A stretch of 64,000 nucleotides of DNA from [Empedobacter] haloabium (GCA_008011715.2 CP136508.1:1364001-1428000), one strand, 5' to 3'; positions 26,657 to 36,306 are shown, counted from the first letter of the stretch. Notes: generated by a model not told the origin, from the sequence alone. Program-made: numbers and translations.

Positions 26657-27484
26657 TTAGCGGAACATCTCTTCCAGGCCCGCGCTCAGCTCGTCCAGGG
26701 GCGGCATCTCGTCCAGCAGCAAGTCGGGATCGAGGCCGATCGCCTGAGCCACGTCGCGCGGCAGGGACGCGGCCAGTTGCTCGCCGGTTTTTTCCTCCAG
26801 CAGCGCACGGGCGCGCCACGCACCCAGGTGCACGACGGCGGCCAGCCGGTCCACGGAAGGATGCGCCAGCGGTGCGGGGATGGCCTCGATCGCGTCCGAG
26901 AAGATGGCCGGGAATTGCCAGCGGCGCGCCAGCTCCGCGCCCACGTCCGCATAGCCGAACCCGAACGCTGCCTTTTCCACGTCGAGGCGGCGCGCGTCCA
27001 GCGGTGGCGTATCGCGGTCGAGCGCCTGGGCCTGGTCCGGGATGGCCGAATGGATCAGCAGCTCGCCGATCGCATGCATCATGCCGATGGTGAACGCCAG
27101 CTCCTGGTTGTCGCGTGTCTTGCGGGCGATCCATTTGGCGGCAACGGCCGTATGCATGCTGTAGCGCCAGAACTGCTGCAGATCCAGCCCCCTCACGGCC
27201 TTGAAACCGTTGACCAGCCCGGAACTGATGACGAGCGTACGTACCGCAACGAAGCCCAGCATCAGCACGGCATCCTCGACGGTGCCGATGCTGCGCGACA
27301 CATTGTAGTAAGCCGAGTTCGCCAGACGCAGCAGCTTGGCGCTCAGCACCGGGTCCAGCGCGACTTTCTTCGCCACGTCCTCGGTCGAGACCGAGGCCTT
27401 GTCGAAGCTCTGGATCAGGTCTTGCACGACCTTGGGCGCTGTCGGCAACGCGGTCGGGTTATCGAACAATTCCTGCAGTGTCAT
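26657..27484 (-). CDS. HDOD-domain signalling protein
   Basis: A 275-residue protein made almost entirely of one HDOD domain (LPTAPKVVQDLIQSFDKASV, VALDPVLSAKLLRLANSAYY, EDAVLMLGFVAVRTLVISSG, HAIGELLIHSAIPDQ). The HD-like metal residues are partly replaced, as is normal for HDOD. Such proteins take part in regulation of motility, biofilm or cell division; no enzymatic role can be assigned. The 211 bp before fliT holds no gene. Confidence 0.88.
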   Translation of the reverse strand: MTLQELFDNPTALPTAPKVVQDLIQSFDKASVSTEDVAKKVALDPVLSAKLLRLANSAYYNVSRSIGTVEDAVLMLGFVAVRTLVISSGLVNGFKAVRGLDLQQFWRYSMHTAVAAKWIARKTRDNQELAFTIGMMHAIGELLIHSAIPDQAQALDRDTPPLDARRLDVEKAAFGFGYADVGAELARRWQFPAIFSDAIEAIPAPLAHPSVDRLAAVVHLGAWRARALLEEKTGEQLAASLPRDVAQAIGLDPDLLLDEMPPLDELSAGLEEMFR

Positions 27485-27734
27485 CGCGCGTCTCCTGTCT
27501 TCGATGTTGCCGTACGTGAATATTTAACTGAACTATATAGGGAATCCGAGTCCGGCAGAAGCAGTTTATGCCTGGAGGTGGCAAGATGCTTCCAGCCGCG
27601 CAGTATCACTTTACAGCGGTCTGTCGGCCCATGGCGCAGCCTGTCGCACACGGCCGCCGGCCAGCCCGCCGATACGCTACAGTGCAAGCTGGCTTCCTGC
27701 GCCTCATGCGCTCCTCATCAACCGGATTTCTTCG

Positions 27735-29759
27735 ATGTCTGTCATCCCCGCTTTTTCCCGCCGCCGGGCGTGCCTGTCCCTGGCCGCGCTGGCGCTCTGT
27801 ACCGCCTTGTCGGTCGCCTCCGCCACCGCTTCCAGCCAGGTCCTGCCCGGCGACGATTTCTATGCTTATGCCAACGGTGACTGGCTGGCCGCGACGACCA
27901 TCCCGCCGGACCGGGACGGCTGGGGTGCCGACTATGCGGTCAGCGCCGAAACCGACCGGCGCGTCGCGCGCCTGATTGAGCAGGCCAGTGCGCGCGAAGC
28001 GACGGGCGACGTGCGCCGCGTCGTCGATTACTATCGCGCGTTCATGGACGAAGCCGGTATCGAGGCGCGCGGCACGGCACCGCTGCGGCCGCTGCTGGAG
28101 GAGATCGCCGCCATCCGCGACCGCCACCAGCTGGCCCGGGCGTTGGGCGCGAGCCTGCGCGCCGATGTCGATCCATTGAACGCCACCAACTTCCAGACCG
28201 AGAATCTGTTCGGCCTGTGGGTCGCCCAAGGCCTGACGGATCCGGACAACTATGTGCCGTACCTGCTGCAGGGCGGGCTGGGCCTGCCGGACCGCTCGTA
28301 CTACCTGGAGCGGGGCGCGCGCATGGCGCAGCTGCGCCGCGCCTACCATGGCCATGTCGCCAGCATGCTGCGCCTGGCCGGGTATGCGGACACGCAGGCG
28401 CGCGCGGCCCGTGTGGTCGAGCTGGAACGGCAGCTGGCGCGCGCCCATGCGTCGCGCGAAGCCTCGGCGGACGTGCAAAAGGCCAATAATCCGTGGACGG
28501 CGCGCGATTTTGCCACCCGGGCGCCCGGCATGGACTGGCCGGCCTTCTTCGACGCGGCCGGGCTGGCCGGGCAGCCGCGGTTCATCGTCTACCATCCGGG
28601 CGCGGTCAAGGGCGCGGCCGCCTTGGTGGCGCAGGCGCCGCTGCAGGCCTGGCGCGACTGGCTCGCCTTTCATGCCGTCAACCGGTATGGCGGGAAGCTG
28701 CCGCGCGCTTTTGTCGAGCAGCGCTTCGCGTTCTATGGCCGCACGCTGGAGGGCACGCCGCAGCTGTCCGAGCGCCGCCGCCGCGCCCTGGCCGCCGTCA
28801 ACGACGCGTTGCCGGAAGCGGTCGGCAGGATGTACGTGGAAACCCATTTCCCGCCCGAGGCGAAGGCGCGGGTACAGCAAATGGTCGGCAATATCGTGGC
28901 CGCGTTCCGCCGCCGCATCGAGCAGCTGGACTGGATGGCCCCTTCGACCAAGCGTGAAGCGCAGGCCAAGCTGGACGCGCTCTACGTGGGCGTCGGCTAC
29001 CCGGAGAAATGGATGGGCTACGAGGGCCTGGTGATCCGTCCCGACGACGCCTTCGGCAACGCCGTGCGCAGCGAGCAGTTCCACTACCGCCGCCAGCTGG
29101 CCAAGCTGGGCACGAAGGTGGACCCGACCGAGTGGTCGATGCCGCCGCAGGAGGTCAATGCCGTCAACATGCCGATGCAGAACGCGCTGAACTTCCCGGC
29201 CGCGATCCTGCAGCCGCCGTATTTCGATCCGGACGCCCCCGATGCACGCAACTATGGCGGCATCGGCGCGACGATCGGCCACGAGATCAGCCACAGCTTC
29301 GACGACCAGGGCGCCCAGTTCGATGCGAAAGGGCGCCTGCGCGACTGGTGGACGCCGGCGGACGCGGCCCACTTCAAGCGGGCCTCGGCCCGGCTGGTGG
29401 CGCAATACGACGCCTACCGCGCGTTTCCCGACCTGAAGCTGAACGGCCAACTGACCTTGTCGGAGAACCTGGCCGACCTGGCCGGGCTGGCCGCCGCGCT
29501 GGACGGGTTCCACGCCTCGCTGGGGGAAGGCAACGCGACCGCGGCGGCCGACCGCGAGTTCTTCCTGGGCTATGCGCAGAGCTGGCGCAGCATGACGCGC
29601 GAGGCGGCGCTGCGCAACGAGATCGCCACGGACGGCCACGCGCCGCCGAAATGGCGCACTTATACCGTGCGCAATCTGGACGCCTGGTACCGCGCCTTCG
29701 ACGTGCAGCCGGGCCAGGCCCTGTACCTGCCGCCGGAACAGCGCGTACGGGTCTGGTAA
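27735..29759 (+). CDS. M13-family zinc metallopeptidase (neprilysin/PepO-like), exported
   Basis: A 674-residue peptidase with a signal peptide (FSRRRACLSLAALALCTALS). DDFYAYANGDWL marks the M13 N-domain. The catalytic domain has VNAVNMPMQNALNFPAAILQ, the zinc site HEISH beginning at His516, FDDQGAQFD and the third-ligand motif ENLADLAG near residue 578; it ends with the typical RVRVW tail. It would degrade peptides outside the cytoplasm. Confidence 0.94.
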   Translation: MSVIPAFSRRRACLSLAALALCTALSVASATASSQVLPGDDFYAYANGDWLAATTIPPDRDGWGADYAVSAETDRRVARLIEQASAREATGDVRRVVDYYRAFMDEAGIEARGTAPLRPLLEEIAAIRDRHQLARALGASLRADVDPLNATNFQTENLFGLWVAQGLTDPDNYVPYLLQGGLGLPDRSYYLERGARMAQLRRAYHGHVASMLRLAGYADTQARAARVVELERQLARAHASREASADVQKANNPWTARDFATRAPGMDWPAFFDAAGLAGQPRFIVYHPGAVKGAAALVAQAPLQAWRDWLAFHAVNRYGGKLPRAFVEQRFAFYGRTLEGTPQLSERRRRALAAVNDALPEAVGRMYVETHFPPEAKARVQQMVGNIVAAFRRRIEQLDWMAPSTKREAQAKLDALYVGVGYPEKWMGYEGLVIRPDDAFGNAVRSEQFHYRRQLAKLGTKVDPTEWSMPPQEVNAVNMPMQNALNFPAAILQPPYFDPDAPDARNYGGIGATIGHEISHSFDDQGAQFDAKGRLRDWWTPADAAHFKRASARLVAQYDAYRAFPDLKLNGQLTLSENLADLAGLAAALDGFHASLGEGNATAAADREFFLGYAQSWRSMTREAALRNEIATDGHAPPKWRTYTVRNLDAWYRAFDVQPGQALYLPPEQRVRVW

Positions 29760-29917
29760 CCCGGCCGTGGAAGTTATCGCTTCTCAATGTTAGGAAACGT
29801 ACGGACGGAAACACTTGCTGTCCGTATCATTTACTCAACGACTCGCGCTACGCAGCGCAAGCCGCAAAAGGCGCGGACCGCCGTGGTCCGCAGGCCGCAA
29901 CATTGAGGAGTTTGACC

Positions 29918-30130
29918 ATGAACAGCGATCAGATCAAAGGCAAGGCAAAGGAAATCGGCGGCAAGGTGCAGGAAGAGGCCGGTGAGCTGGTGGGCAGCTC
30001 GAAGCAGCAGGCCAAGGGCCTGAAAAACCAGGCTGAAGGCAAGCTGCAGAAGAAGGTGGGCGACGCCCGCGAAGCCGTGGATGACGCACTGGACGACGAT
30101 TCGACGATCGACCGCGGCAACCGCATGTAA
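29918..30130 (+). CDS. CsbD-family stress protein
   Basis: A 70-residue hydrophilic protein: MNSDQIKGKAKEIGGKVQEE, then AGELVGSSKQQAKGLKNQAEG. CsbD-like proteins are abundant in general stress responses, but their molecular role is unknown. GAGGAG lies before the ATG. It is followed by its own terminator. Confidence 0.92.
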   Translation: MNSDQIKGKAKEIGGKVQEEAGELVGSSKQQAKGLKNQAEGKLQKKVGDAREAVDDALDDDSTIDRGNRM

Positions 30131-30149
30131 GGTGGCCCAGGCCGCAATG

Positions 30150-30176
30150 AAAACAGCCGCGTTTGCGGCTGTTTTT
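30150..30176 (+). terminator. Intrinsic terminator after the CsbD gene
   Basis: AAACAGCCGC, GTTT, GCGGCTGTTTTT: stable stem followed by T-run, 20 bp after the stop codon. Confidence 0.9.
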
Positions 30177-30192
30177 GTTGGTGCTGTTGCTG

Positions 30193-30397
30193 TTGGGGTC
30201 TGTCCCCGGTAAGTGATGGCCGACGAGGCAGCCACTCGCGTGTCCAGGGGACTGACCCCGGTTTTCATCGCTGACGCATGCGTACCGGCGGTTTGGCGCA
30301 ACCGATGATGTAAGGTCGCTGCCGAAAACCGGGGTCAGTCCCCTGGCAGGGCCTGCGACCTTCGTTACCGCCGTCACTTACCGGGGACAGACCCCAA
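30193..30397. repeat. Nested palindromic repeat element (205 bp)
   Basis: A composite element with perfect outer 24-bp inverted arms (30193-30216 and 30374-30397, containing GGGGTCTGTCCCCGG) and perfect inner 23-bp arms (30244-30266 and 30324-30346, containing GGGACTGACCCCGGTTTTC). It has MITE- or REP-like architecture, contains no ORF, and lies 17 bp after the DPP-IV stop. It is related to the cluster at 42.6-42.86 kb. Confidence 0.9.
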
Positions 30398-30414
30398 GCC
30401 CTCAAGCGCCGCCG

Positions 30415-32628
30415 TCAGTCCGACTCCGGCCGCAGGTTCTTGCGGAAGAACGCATCGATATACTTCTGCACGTGCCGCTTCTGCGCCGGGTTCGACACCC
30501 CGTGCTTGGCGCCCGGGTAGGTCATCAGTTCGAACTGCACGCCGCGGTTGACCAGCGCGTCGATCATCTTGGTGCTGTTGGTGAACAGCACATTGTCGTC
30601 CGCCATGCCGTGGATCAGCAGCAGCTTGGATTTGAGCCCGTCCACGTGGGCAAATACCGTGCTGTCCCGGTAGCCTTCCGGATTGTCGGCCGGGCGGTCC
30701 ATGAAGCGTTCCGTGTAGTGCGTGTCGTACAGCTTCCAGTCCGTCACCGGCGCGCCCGACACGCCTGCCGCGATCTTGTCCGAAGCCTGCGACAGCAGGC
30801 GCAGCGTCATGAAGCCGCCATAGCTCCAGCCATACACGCCGATGCGTTTCGGGTCCACGAAGCCCTGCTTGCCCAGCCACTCGATGCCGGTCAGCTGGTC
30901 TTCCACCTCGACCTTGCCGAGGTTGCGGTAGATCGCGTCGGCGAACACGCGTTCGCGCCGTGACGAGCCGCGGTTATCCAGGCGGAACACCACATAGCCC
31001 TGCTGCGCCATGTACTGGTCGAACGTGTCGCCCCAGCGGCGCGTCACGTGCTGCGCGCCCGGGCCGCCGTAGGTGGACAGGTAGACCGGGTACTTCTTGG
31101 CCGCATCGAAGCGGTACGGCTTGATCATCGACCAGTACAGGGTCTGGCCATCCTTCGCCTTGAGCGTGCCGTACTCGGTCGGCAGGTGATCGGACTTGTA
31201 CTTGTAGTAGGGATGGGACGGCGTAACCTCGTTATGCTGCAGCCACGTCACCATCGAACCGTCCGGCTTGCGGATGGAGACCTGGGGCGGGTTGGCCGGA
31301 TCGGACCACGTGTCGACGAACACCTCGCCGTTGCGGGCGAAGCTGGTCTCGTGCCAGCCGTCCGCCTGCGTCACGCGCTTGGGCTGCGCGGCCGTGCTGC
31401 CATCGAGCTTGACGACGTAGGCCTGCTTGTCCGGAATCGCGTCCTTGTTCGACGCGAAGTAGACCTTGCCGGCCTTTTCGTCCAGCGCCAGCAGGTTGTC
31501 GACGCGCCAGTCGCCCTGCGTCAGCGCATGCTTCACCTTGCCGTTCATGTCGAACAGGTACAGGTGATTGCGCCCGCTGCGCTCGGACGCCCACACGAAG
31601 CCGGAACCGTCGGCCAGGAAGCGCAGGTCGTCGTTGATGCGGGTCCAGGTGCTCGCCGTTTCCGTCACCAGCACGCGCTGCGCCAGGGTGGCCGCGTCCA
31701 CGGCGATCAGCTCGAGCTTCTTCTGGTCGCGCGTCTGGCGCTGGAACACCAGCTGGCGGCTGTCGGCCGTCCAGTCGGCGCGCACCAGGTAGATGTCCTG
31801 GTCCGGGCCCAGGTCCACCTCGCGCGTGGCCCCGGTGCTTGGCGAGACGATGCGCAGGCCGACGATGGCGTTCTTGTCGCCGGCGGCCGGATAGCGTTGC
31901 TCGACGACGTCGGTGCGGTCGGCATAGATCTCGAAGCGGCGCGCCACCGGCACTTGCGCCTCGTCATAGCGGCGGTAGGCGATGGCCGAGTCGTCCGGCG
32001 CCCAATAGTAGCCGGTGAACTGGTGCATCTCCTCCTGCGCCACGAATTCCGCCTCGCCGTTGTGCAGCGTGCCCTTGCCGTCCGTCGTCAGGGCCTTTTC
32101 CTTGCCAGTGGCCAGGTCGATCACGTACAGGTTCTGGTCGCGCACGAACGACACGTATTTGCCCTTGGGCGAGATCTTCGGATCCGTCACGTTGCCCGAG
32201 GCGACCAGCCGCGCGGCATCGGGCTTGGCGACGTCGATCAGGTACAGGTTGCCGGCGATCGGCACCAGGAGGCGCTTGCCGTCCGGCGACCAGCTGTAGC
32301 TGATGATGCCTTTCAGGCTGGCGGTGCGCTCGCGCTCGCGGCGGGCCTTCTCCGCATCCGACAGGTTCTCGCTCGGTACCAGCGTCTTCGAGTCGACCAG
32401 GCGGCGGGTCGACTTGTCCTTCATGTTGAACTCCCACAGGTCCAGCTGGAACTGGTTGTCCTCGCGGCCGCGCAGGAACGTCACGCGCGCGCCATCGGGC
32501 GCGACCTTCAGCGCGCGCACGCCGGGGCCGGCCAGCGCGGGATCGTCATAGATGCGGTCGAGGGTGAGACGCTCGGCCGATGCCGAGCCGGCGGCCAGCA
32601 GGGCCAGGAAGCTGAGTATGAAGCGCAT
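30415..32628 (-). CDS. Dipeptidyl-peptidase IV-like S9 serine peptidase, exported
   Basis: A 737-residue prolyl-oligopeptidase-family enzyme. Signal peptide MRFILSFLALLAAGSASA is followed by an eight-bladed beta-propeller with the double-Glu region EAEFVAQEEMHQFTGYYWAP that anchors the substrate N-terminus. The C-terminal alpha/beta hydrolase has nucleophile Ser in YGWSYGGFM, Asp in HGMADDNVLF and His in GAKHGV. It releases X-Pro dipeptides in the periplasm or outside. ATG 32628 is chosen over an in-frame start at 32667 because it begins the signal peptide. Confidence 0.94.
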   Translation of the reverse strand: MRFILSFLALLAAGSASAERLTLDRIYDDPALAGPGVRALKVAPDGARVTFLRGREDNQFQLDLWEFNMKDKSTRRLVDSKTLVPSENLSDAEKARRERERTASLKGIISYSWSPDGKRLLVPIAGNLYLIDVAKPDAARLVASGNVTDPKISPKGKYVSFVRDQNLYVIDLATGKEKALTTDGKGTLHNGEAEFVAQEEMHQFTGYYWAPDDSAIAYRRYDEAQVPVARRFEIYADRTDVVEQRYPAAGDKNAIVGLRIVSPSTGATREVDLGPDQDIYLVRADWTADSRQLVFQRQTRDQKKLELIAVDAATLAQRVLVTETASTWTRINDDLRFLADGSGFVWASERSGRNHLYLFDMNGKVKHALTQGDWRVDNLLALDEKAGKVYFASNKDAIPDKQAYVVKLDGSTAAQPKRVTQADGWHETSFARNGEVFVDTWSDPANPPQVSIRKPDGSMVTWLQHNEVTPSHPYYKYKSDHLPTEYGTLKAKDGQTLYWSMIKPYRFDAAKKYPVYLSTYGGPGAQHVTRRWGDTFDQYMAQQGYVVFRLDNRGSSRRERVFADAIYRNLGKVEVEDQLTGIEWLGKQGFVDPKRIGVYGWSYGGFMTLRLLSQASDKIAAGVSGAPVTDWKLYDTHYTERFMDRPADNPEGYRDSTVFAHVDGLKSKLLLIHGMADDNVLFTNSTKMIDALVNRGVQFELMTYPGAKHGVSNPAQKRHVQKYIDAFFRKNLRPESD

Positions 32629-32727
32629 GGGTGAACAAAATATGGATGAGTGAGGACCGCGAGACAATACCAGACTCGGCCCCCGCTGACCACGCGCGAA
32701 CGTTCGTATTACAGCCCGCTGTGCCGA

Positions 32728-34161
32728 CTATTGTTCGGCGCCCGCCAGCGCGCGCCGCTGCGACAGCCGCAGCAGGTAGGTCGACAGCAGCACGGCCGCC
32801 ACCGTCAGGCCCAGCACCAGGCCGATCCAGAAGCCGGCGGCCGACATCGGCGTGGCCGGGGCGAACGGAATCCACTGCGGCGCCAGGCCCAGCACGCAGC
32901 CCAGCGGCAGGGCCACGCCCCAGAACGCGATCAGCTGGATCACCATCGGCGCGCGCGTCACCTTGTAGCCGCGGATGGCGCACGATGCCGCCACCTGCGC
33001 CGCGTCGGACAGCTGGAACAGCGCGGCGAACAGCAGCAGGTGCGCGCACAGCTCGCGCACGGCCGGGTCGGACGTGTAGATGGCCGCGATCTGGTGCCGG
33101 AACAGCGCGATGAACACGGCCGACAGCACGGCGAAGCCGACCGACATCGACAGTCCGACGATGGAGGCGAAGCGCGCCCGCTGCGGATTGCCTTCGCCCA
33201 GCGCCTGGCCCACGCGCGCGATCATGCCGATGCCGAACGAGAGCGGCACCATGAACGTCAGCGACGAGAAGTTCAGCGCGATCTGGTGCGCCGACACGGT
33301 GACGACGCCGAAGCGCGCGATCAGCAGGCTGACGGCGCCGAACACGGAGACCTCGGCGAAATAGGTGACGCCGATCGGCACGCCCAGTTTGAGCATGCTC
33401 CAGATCTCCGGCCAGTGCGGCCATTCCCAGCGCGTGAACGGGTAGGTCTGGCGGTAGGCCGGTGCAATGCGCACCCAGACCAGCATCGCCAGCAGGTCGA
33501 ACCAGACGACGGCGGCGGTGGCGATGGCGCAGCCCAGCGCGCCCATCTTGGGCGCGCCGAAGTGGCCGAACACCAGCACCCAGTTTATCGCCACGTTGAG
33601 CAACAAGCCCAGGATGGCGATCACCATCACGGGCTTGGTGTGGTTGATGCTGGCGCTGTAGCCGTACAGCGCGCGGTAGGCGGCGAACGGTATCAGGCCG
33701 ACGCTGATGATGTGCACGAACATCGAAGCGCGCGCGTTCACTTCCGGCTCCAGGTACAGGTGGTCGAACAGCAGCGTGGACAGGTTGGCCAGCAGCGCCG
33801 CGATCAGGCCGACGCCGGCCGCCTTCCACAGGGCCTGGCGCACCGTGTGCGGAATCCGCTCGAAGGCGCCGGCGCCCACCTCGTGTGCGACCACGGTATT
33901 AATCGCCATCATGGTGCCGCTGACGGTGAGCAGGACGATCGACCAGACCGAGGCGCCCAGCGACACGGCGGCCAGTTCGGCCGCGCTGGTGTGGCCCGTC
34001 ATCGCCACGTCCGCCGCCGCCATGCCGACGGTGGCCAGCTGGCCGACCAGCACGGGCCAGGCCAGCTGCCACAGGCTGTAGGCTTCGCGGCGGATATTGG
34101 GGAGCGTGAACGAGTAAGGCATGGGGCATCGGTGACTGGACAGGGACATGATTTTACCCAT
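32728..34161 (-). CDS. MATE-family multidrug/sodium efflux transporter (NorM-like)
   Basis: A 477-residue inner-membrane antiporter with twelve predicted helices in two homologous halves: WPVLVGQLATVGMAAADVAM near the N-terminus and the corresponding LGVPIGVTYFAEVSVFGAVS in the second half. It would export cationic drugs using a sodium or proton gradient. The exact start is uncertain: ATG codons at 34161, 34149 and 34122 (MPYSFTLPN) are all in frame without a clear ribosome site. Confidence 0.92.
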   Translation of the reverse strand: MGKIMSLSSHRCPMPYSFTLPNIRREAYSLWQLAWPVLVGQLATVGMAAADVAMTGHTSAAELAAVSLGASVWSIVLLTVSGTMMAINTVVAHEVGAGAFERIPHTVRQALWKAAGVGLIAALLANLSTLLFDHLYLEPEVNARASMFVHIISVGLIPFAAYRALYGYSASINHTKPVMVIAILGLLLNVAINWVLVFGHFGAPKMGALGCAIATAAVVWFDLLAMLVWVRIAPAYRQTYPFTRWEWPHWPEIWSMLKLGVPIGVTYFAEVSVFGAVSLLIARFGVVTVSAHQIALNFSSLTFMVPLSFGIGMIARVGQALGEGNPQRARFASIVGLSMSVGFAVLSAVFIALFRHQIAAIYTSDPAVRELCAHLLLFAALFQLSDAAQVAASCAIRGYKVTRAPMVIQLIAFWGVALPLGCVLGLAPQWIPFAPATPMSAAGFWIGLVLGLTVAAVLLSTYLLRLSQRRALAGAEQ

Positions 34162-34299
34162 TCGGCGCGATCCGTGGCGGCCGCGCCGCGGCGCCGCCCT
34201 TGCGGTCGCGGTAGGAATTTGTTACAACGCCGCGTCCACGCGTGGCGCGACTGCCGCGTTCTGTGCCTGTCACCCATAACAATACCGATGGAGTTCCTG

Positions 34300-34998
34300 A
34301 TGAAACGCCTGTTCGCCGCGCTTGCCACCACCACGCTGCTGTCCCATGTCGCCCACGCCGGGGAGTTGACCCTGTACGAGCGCCACGGCTTCCGCGGCAA
34401 CGAGGTCACCTTGCGCAACGACGCTTCGGACTTCCGCGATTTCGGCTTCAACGACCGCGTGTCCAGCATCGTCGTCCATTCCGGCGCCTGGGAAGTGTGC
34501 GAACACAAGAATTTCGGTGGCCATTGTGCCGTGTTCCGTCGTGGCGAATACGCGCGCCTGGAAGGCTTCAACAACAGCATTTCGTCGGCGCGCGAAGTGC
34601 AGATGCGCGGCGGCTGGCGCGACCGCGACGGCGACGGCCGTGACGACCGCCGCGAAGGCTGGAACGAAGGCGCGCGCGAAGGCCGGGACGACTGGCGCGA
34701 CGGCGACCGCGGCGGCCGCCGCGACGATACCCGCCGCTGGGGTGGCCAGCGCGAGGCCGTCGTGCTGTATGCGGGCCAGGGCTTCGAAGGCCGCGCGGTC
34801 GGCATCAACGGCGACGTGCGCACGCTGAACGACGCCAGCTTCAACGACCGTGCCGGTTCGCTGATCATCCGCGAGGGCACCTGGCAGCTGTGCGAGCATG
34901 CCGACTTCCGCGGCCAGTGCCTGGTGTTCGGGCCGGGCCGCTACGAATACCTGGAAGGCCTGAACAACCGCCTGTCGTCACTGCGCCGGGTGCGCTGA
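34300..34998 (+). CDS. Secreted protein with two beta/gamma-crystallin domains
   Basis: A 232-residue exported protein (signal peptide MKRLFAALATTTLLSHVAHA). Two beta/gamma-crystallin-like Greek-key domains of about 85 residues each (ELTLYERHGFRGNEVTLRND ... CEHKNFGGHCAVFRRGEYARL, and VVLYAGQGFEGRAVGINGD ... CEHADFRGQCLVFGPGRYEYL) flank an Asp/Arg/Gly-rich linker of about 40 residues. Bacterial members bind calcium and are often stress- or surface-related. ATG 34300 has GGAG seven bases upstream. Function otherwise unknown. Confidence 0.87.
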   Translation: MKRLFAALATTTLLSHVAHAGELTLYERHGFRGNEVTLRNDASDFRDFGFNDRVSSIVVHSGAWEVCEHKNFGGHCAVFRRGEYARLEGFNNSISSAREVQMRGGWRDRDGDGRDDRREGWNEGAREGRDDWRDGDRGGRRDDTRRWGGQREAVVLYAGQGFEGRAVGINGDVRTLNDASFNDRAGSLIIREGTWQLCEHADFRGQCLVFGPGRYEYLEGLNNRLSSLRRVR

Positions 34999-35057
34999 AA
35001 CACCAGCCGTTTTGTTGTAACCTATGCTCTTCAGGAGCCTGACCTGGAGAGCATATC

Positions 35058-35984
35058 GTGGAATACAAGGACTACTACGCGACGCTGGGCGTGCCGAAGA
35101 CGGCCAGCGACGACGACATCAAGAAGGCCTACCGCAAGCTCGTGCGCAAGTACCATCCGGACGTGAGCAAGGAAGCCAACGCGGATGCGAGAACGAAGGA
35201 ACTGAACGAAGCCTACGGCGTGCTGGGCGACCCGGAAAAGCGTGCCGCCTACGACGAACTGGGCAAGGCGCCGCGCGGCGCCGCCGGCCAGGGCTTTCGC
35301 CCGCCGCCCGGCTGGGGCGCCGGCTTCGAATCTTCCGGCGCCGACGACAGCGACTTCTTCAAGGACCTGTTCGCCCACGTGGGCGGGCGGCGCCGCCACA
35401 CCGTCCACTCGCGCGGCGAAGACAGCCACGCCACCATCCGCATCACCCTGCAGGAGAGCTACCACGGCGCCACCCGCACCGTGACCCTGCGTGTGCCGGA
35501 ACACGACCGCCAGGGCCGCGTGATCACGCGCGAACGCACGCTCGACGTCACCATCCCGAAAGGCGTCACGGCCGGCCAGCAATTGCGGCTGGCGGGGCAG
35601 GGCCAGCCCGGCGCGGGCGGCGGCGCCGCCGGCGATGTGTACCTGGAAATCGAGTTCGCGCCGGATGCGCGCTACCGCATCGACGGTCGCGACGTGCACG
35701 AGACGGTGCCGGTGGCACCGTGGGAAGCGATGCTGGGCGCGCAGATCGACGTGCCCACGCCGTCCGGCCGCGTGACCGTGACGGTGCCGCCAGGCTCGCA
35801 GACGGGCCGCAAGCTGCGCCTGAAGGGCCGCGGCATTCCCGCCGCCGGCTCGGCCACGGCGGGCGACCTGTACCTGGTGCTGGAAGTGGCGCTGCCGCCG
35901 GCCGACACGGCCGGCGCGCGCGCGCTGTACGAACAGATGGCACGCGAACTGAAGTTCGACCCGCGTGCCCGCTTGGGGAGCTAA
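35058..35984 (+). CDS. cbpA: Curved DNA-binding J-domain co-chaperone CbpA
   Basis: A 308-residue class II Hsp40: N-terminal J domain with the HPD motif (KYHPDVSKEANADARTKELN), Gly/Phe/Pro-rich linker, then DnaJ C-terminal domains I and II without a zinc finger (RTVTLRVPEHDRQGRVITRE, GVTAGQQLRLAGQGQPG). CbpA stimulates DnaK and can bind nucleoid DNA. It starts at GTG with CTGGAG upstream; no ATG precedes the J domain. It is followed three bases later by cbpM. Confidence 0.95.
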   Translation: MEYKDYYATLGVPKTASDDDIKKAYRKLVRKYHPDVSKEANADARTKELNEAYGVLGDPEKRAAYDELGKAPRGAAGQGFRPPPGWGAGFESSGADDSDFFKDLFAHVGGRRRHTVHSRGEDSHATIRITLQESYHGATRTVTLRVPEHDRQGRVITRERTLDVTIPKGVTAGQQLRLAGQGQPGAGGGAAGDVYLEIEFAPDARYRIDGRDVHETVPVAPWEAMLGAQIDVPTPSGRVTVTVPPGSQTGRKLRLKGRGIPAAGSATAGDLYLVLEVALPPADTAGARALYEQMARELKFDPRARLGS

Positions 35985-35987
35985 GCC

Positions 35988-36302
35988 ATGGAAAGGGAAA
36001 CTCTGATCCGCGGCGTGCTGCTGGAAGACGCTGCGCTGACACTGGAAGAACTGGCGTGCGCCTGCGCCGTCGAGCCGGACTGGATCGTGCAGCGGGTCCG
36101 CACCGGCATCCTGCTGGGCGGCAGCGAGGCCGCGCCGGAAACATGGCGCTTCACCAGCGTGGACCTGGTGCGCGCGCGCCGGCTGCTGCAGGTGGAGCGC
36201 GATTTCGACGCGAACGAGGAGGTGGCCGCGCTGGTGGTCGATCTCACCGAGGAGATCCGGCGGCTGCGGCGGATGCTGGGGTCAGTCCCTGCAAGGGACT
36301 GA
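35988..36302 (+). CDS. cbpM: Chaperone modulator CbpM
   Basis: A 104-residue MerR-fold partner that inhibits the J domain of CbpA (core sequence VEPDWIVQRVRTGILLGGS ... RFTSVDLVRARRLLQVERDF). Operon with cbpA as usual. The last residues (GSVPARD) and the TGA stop lie inside a 13-bp palindromic GGGGTCAGTCCCT repeat, so the original C-terminus has been altered slightly by repeat insertion. Confidence 0.93.
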   Translation: MERETLIRGVLLEDAALTLEELACACAVEPDWIVQRVRTGILLGGSEAAPETWRFTSVDLVRARRLLQVERDFDANEEVAALVVDLTEEIRRLRRMLGSVPARD

Positions 36303-36306
36303 CCCC
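36278..36306. repeat. Palindromic GGGGTCAGTCCCT repeat containing the cbpM stop codon
   Basis: GGGGTCAGTCCCT (36278-36290), GCA, AGGGACTGACCCC (36294-36306): perfect 13-bp arms. Same family as the repeats at 3.7, 30.2 and 42.6 kb. Confidence 0.92.

Noticed and set aside
27606..29639. 677-codon frame antisense to the M13 peptidase gene
   Set aside because: Shadow of the peptidase gene; composition is Arg/Gln/Gly-rich with no domain.
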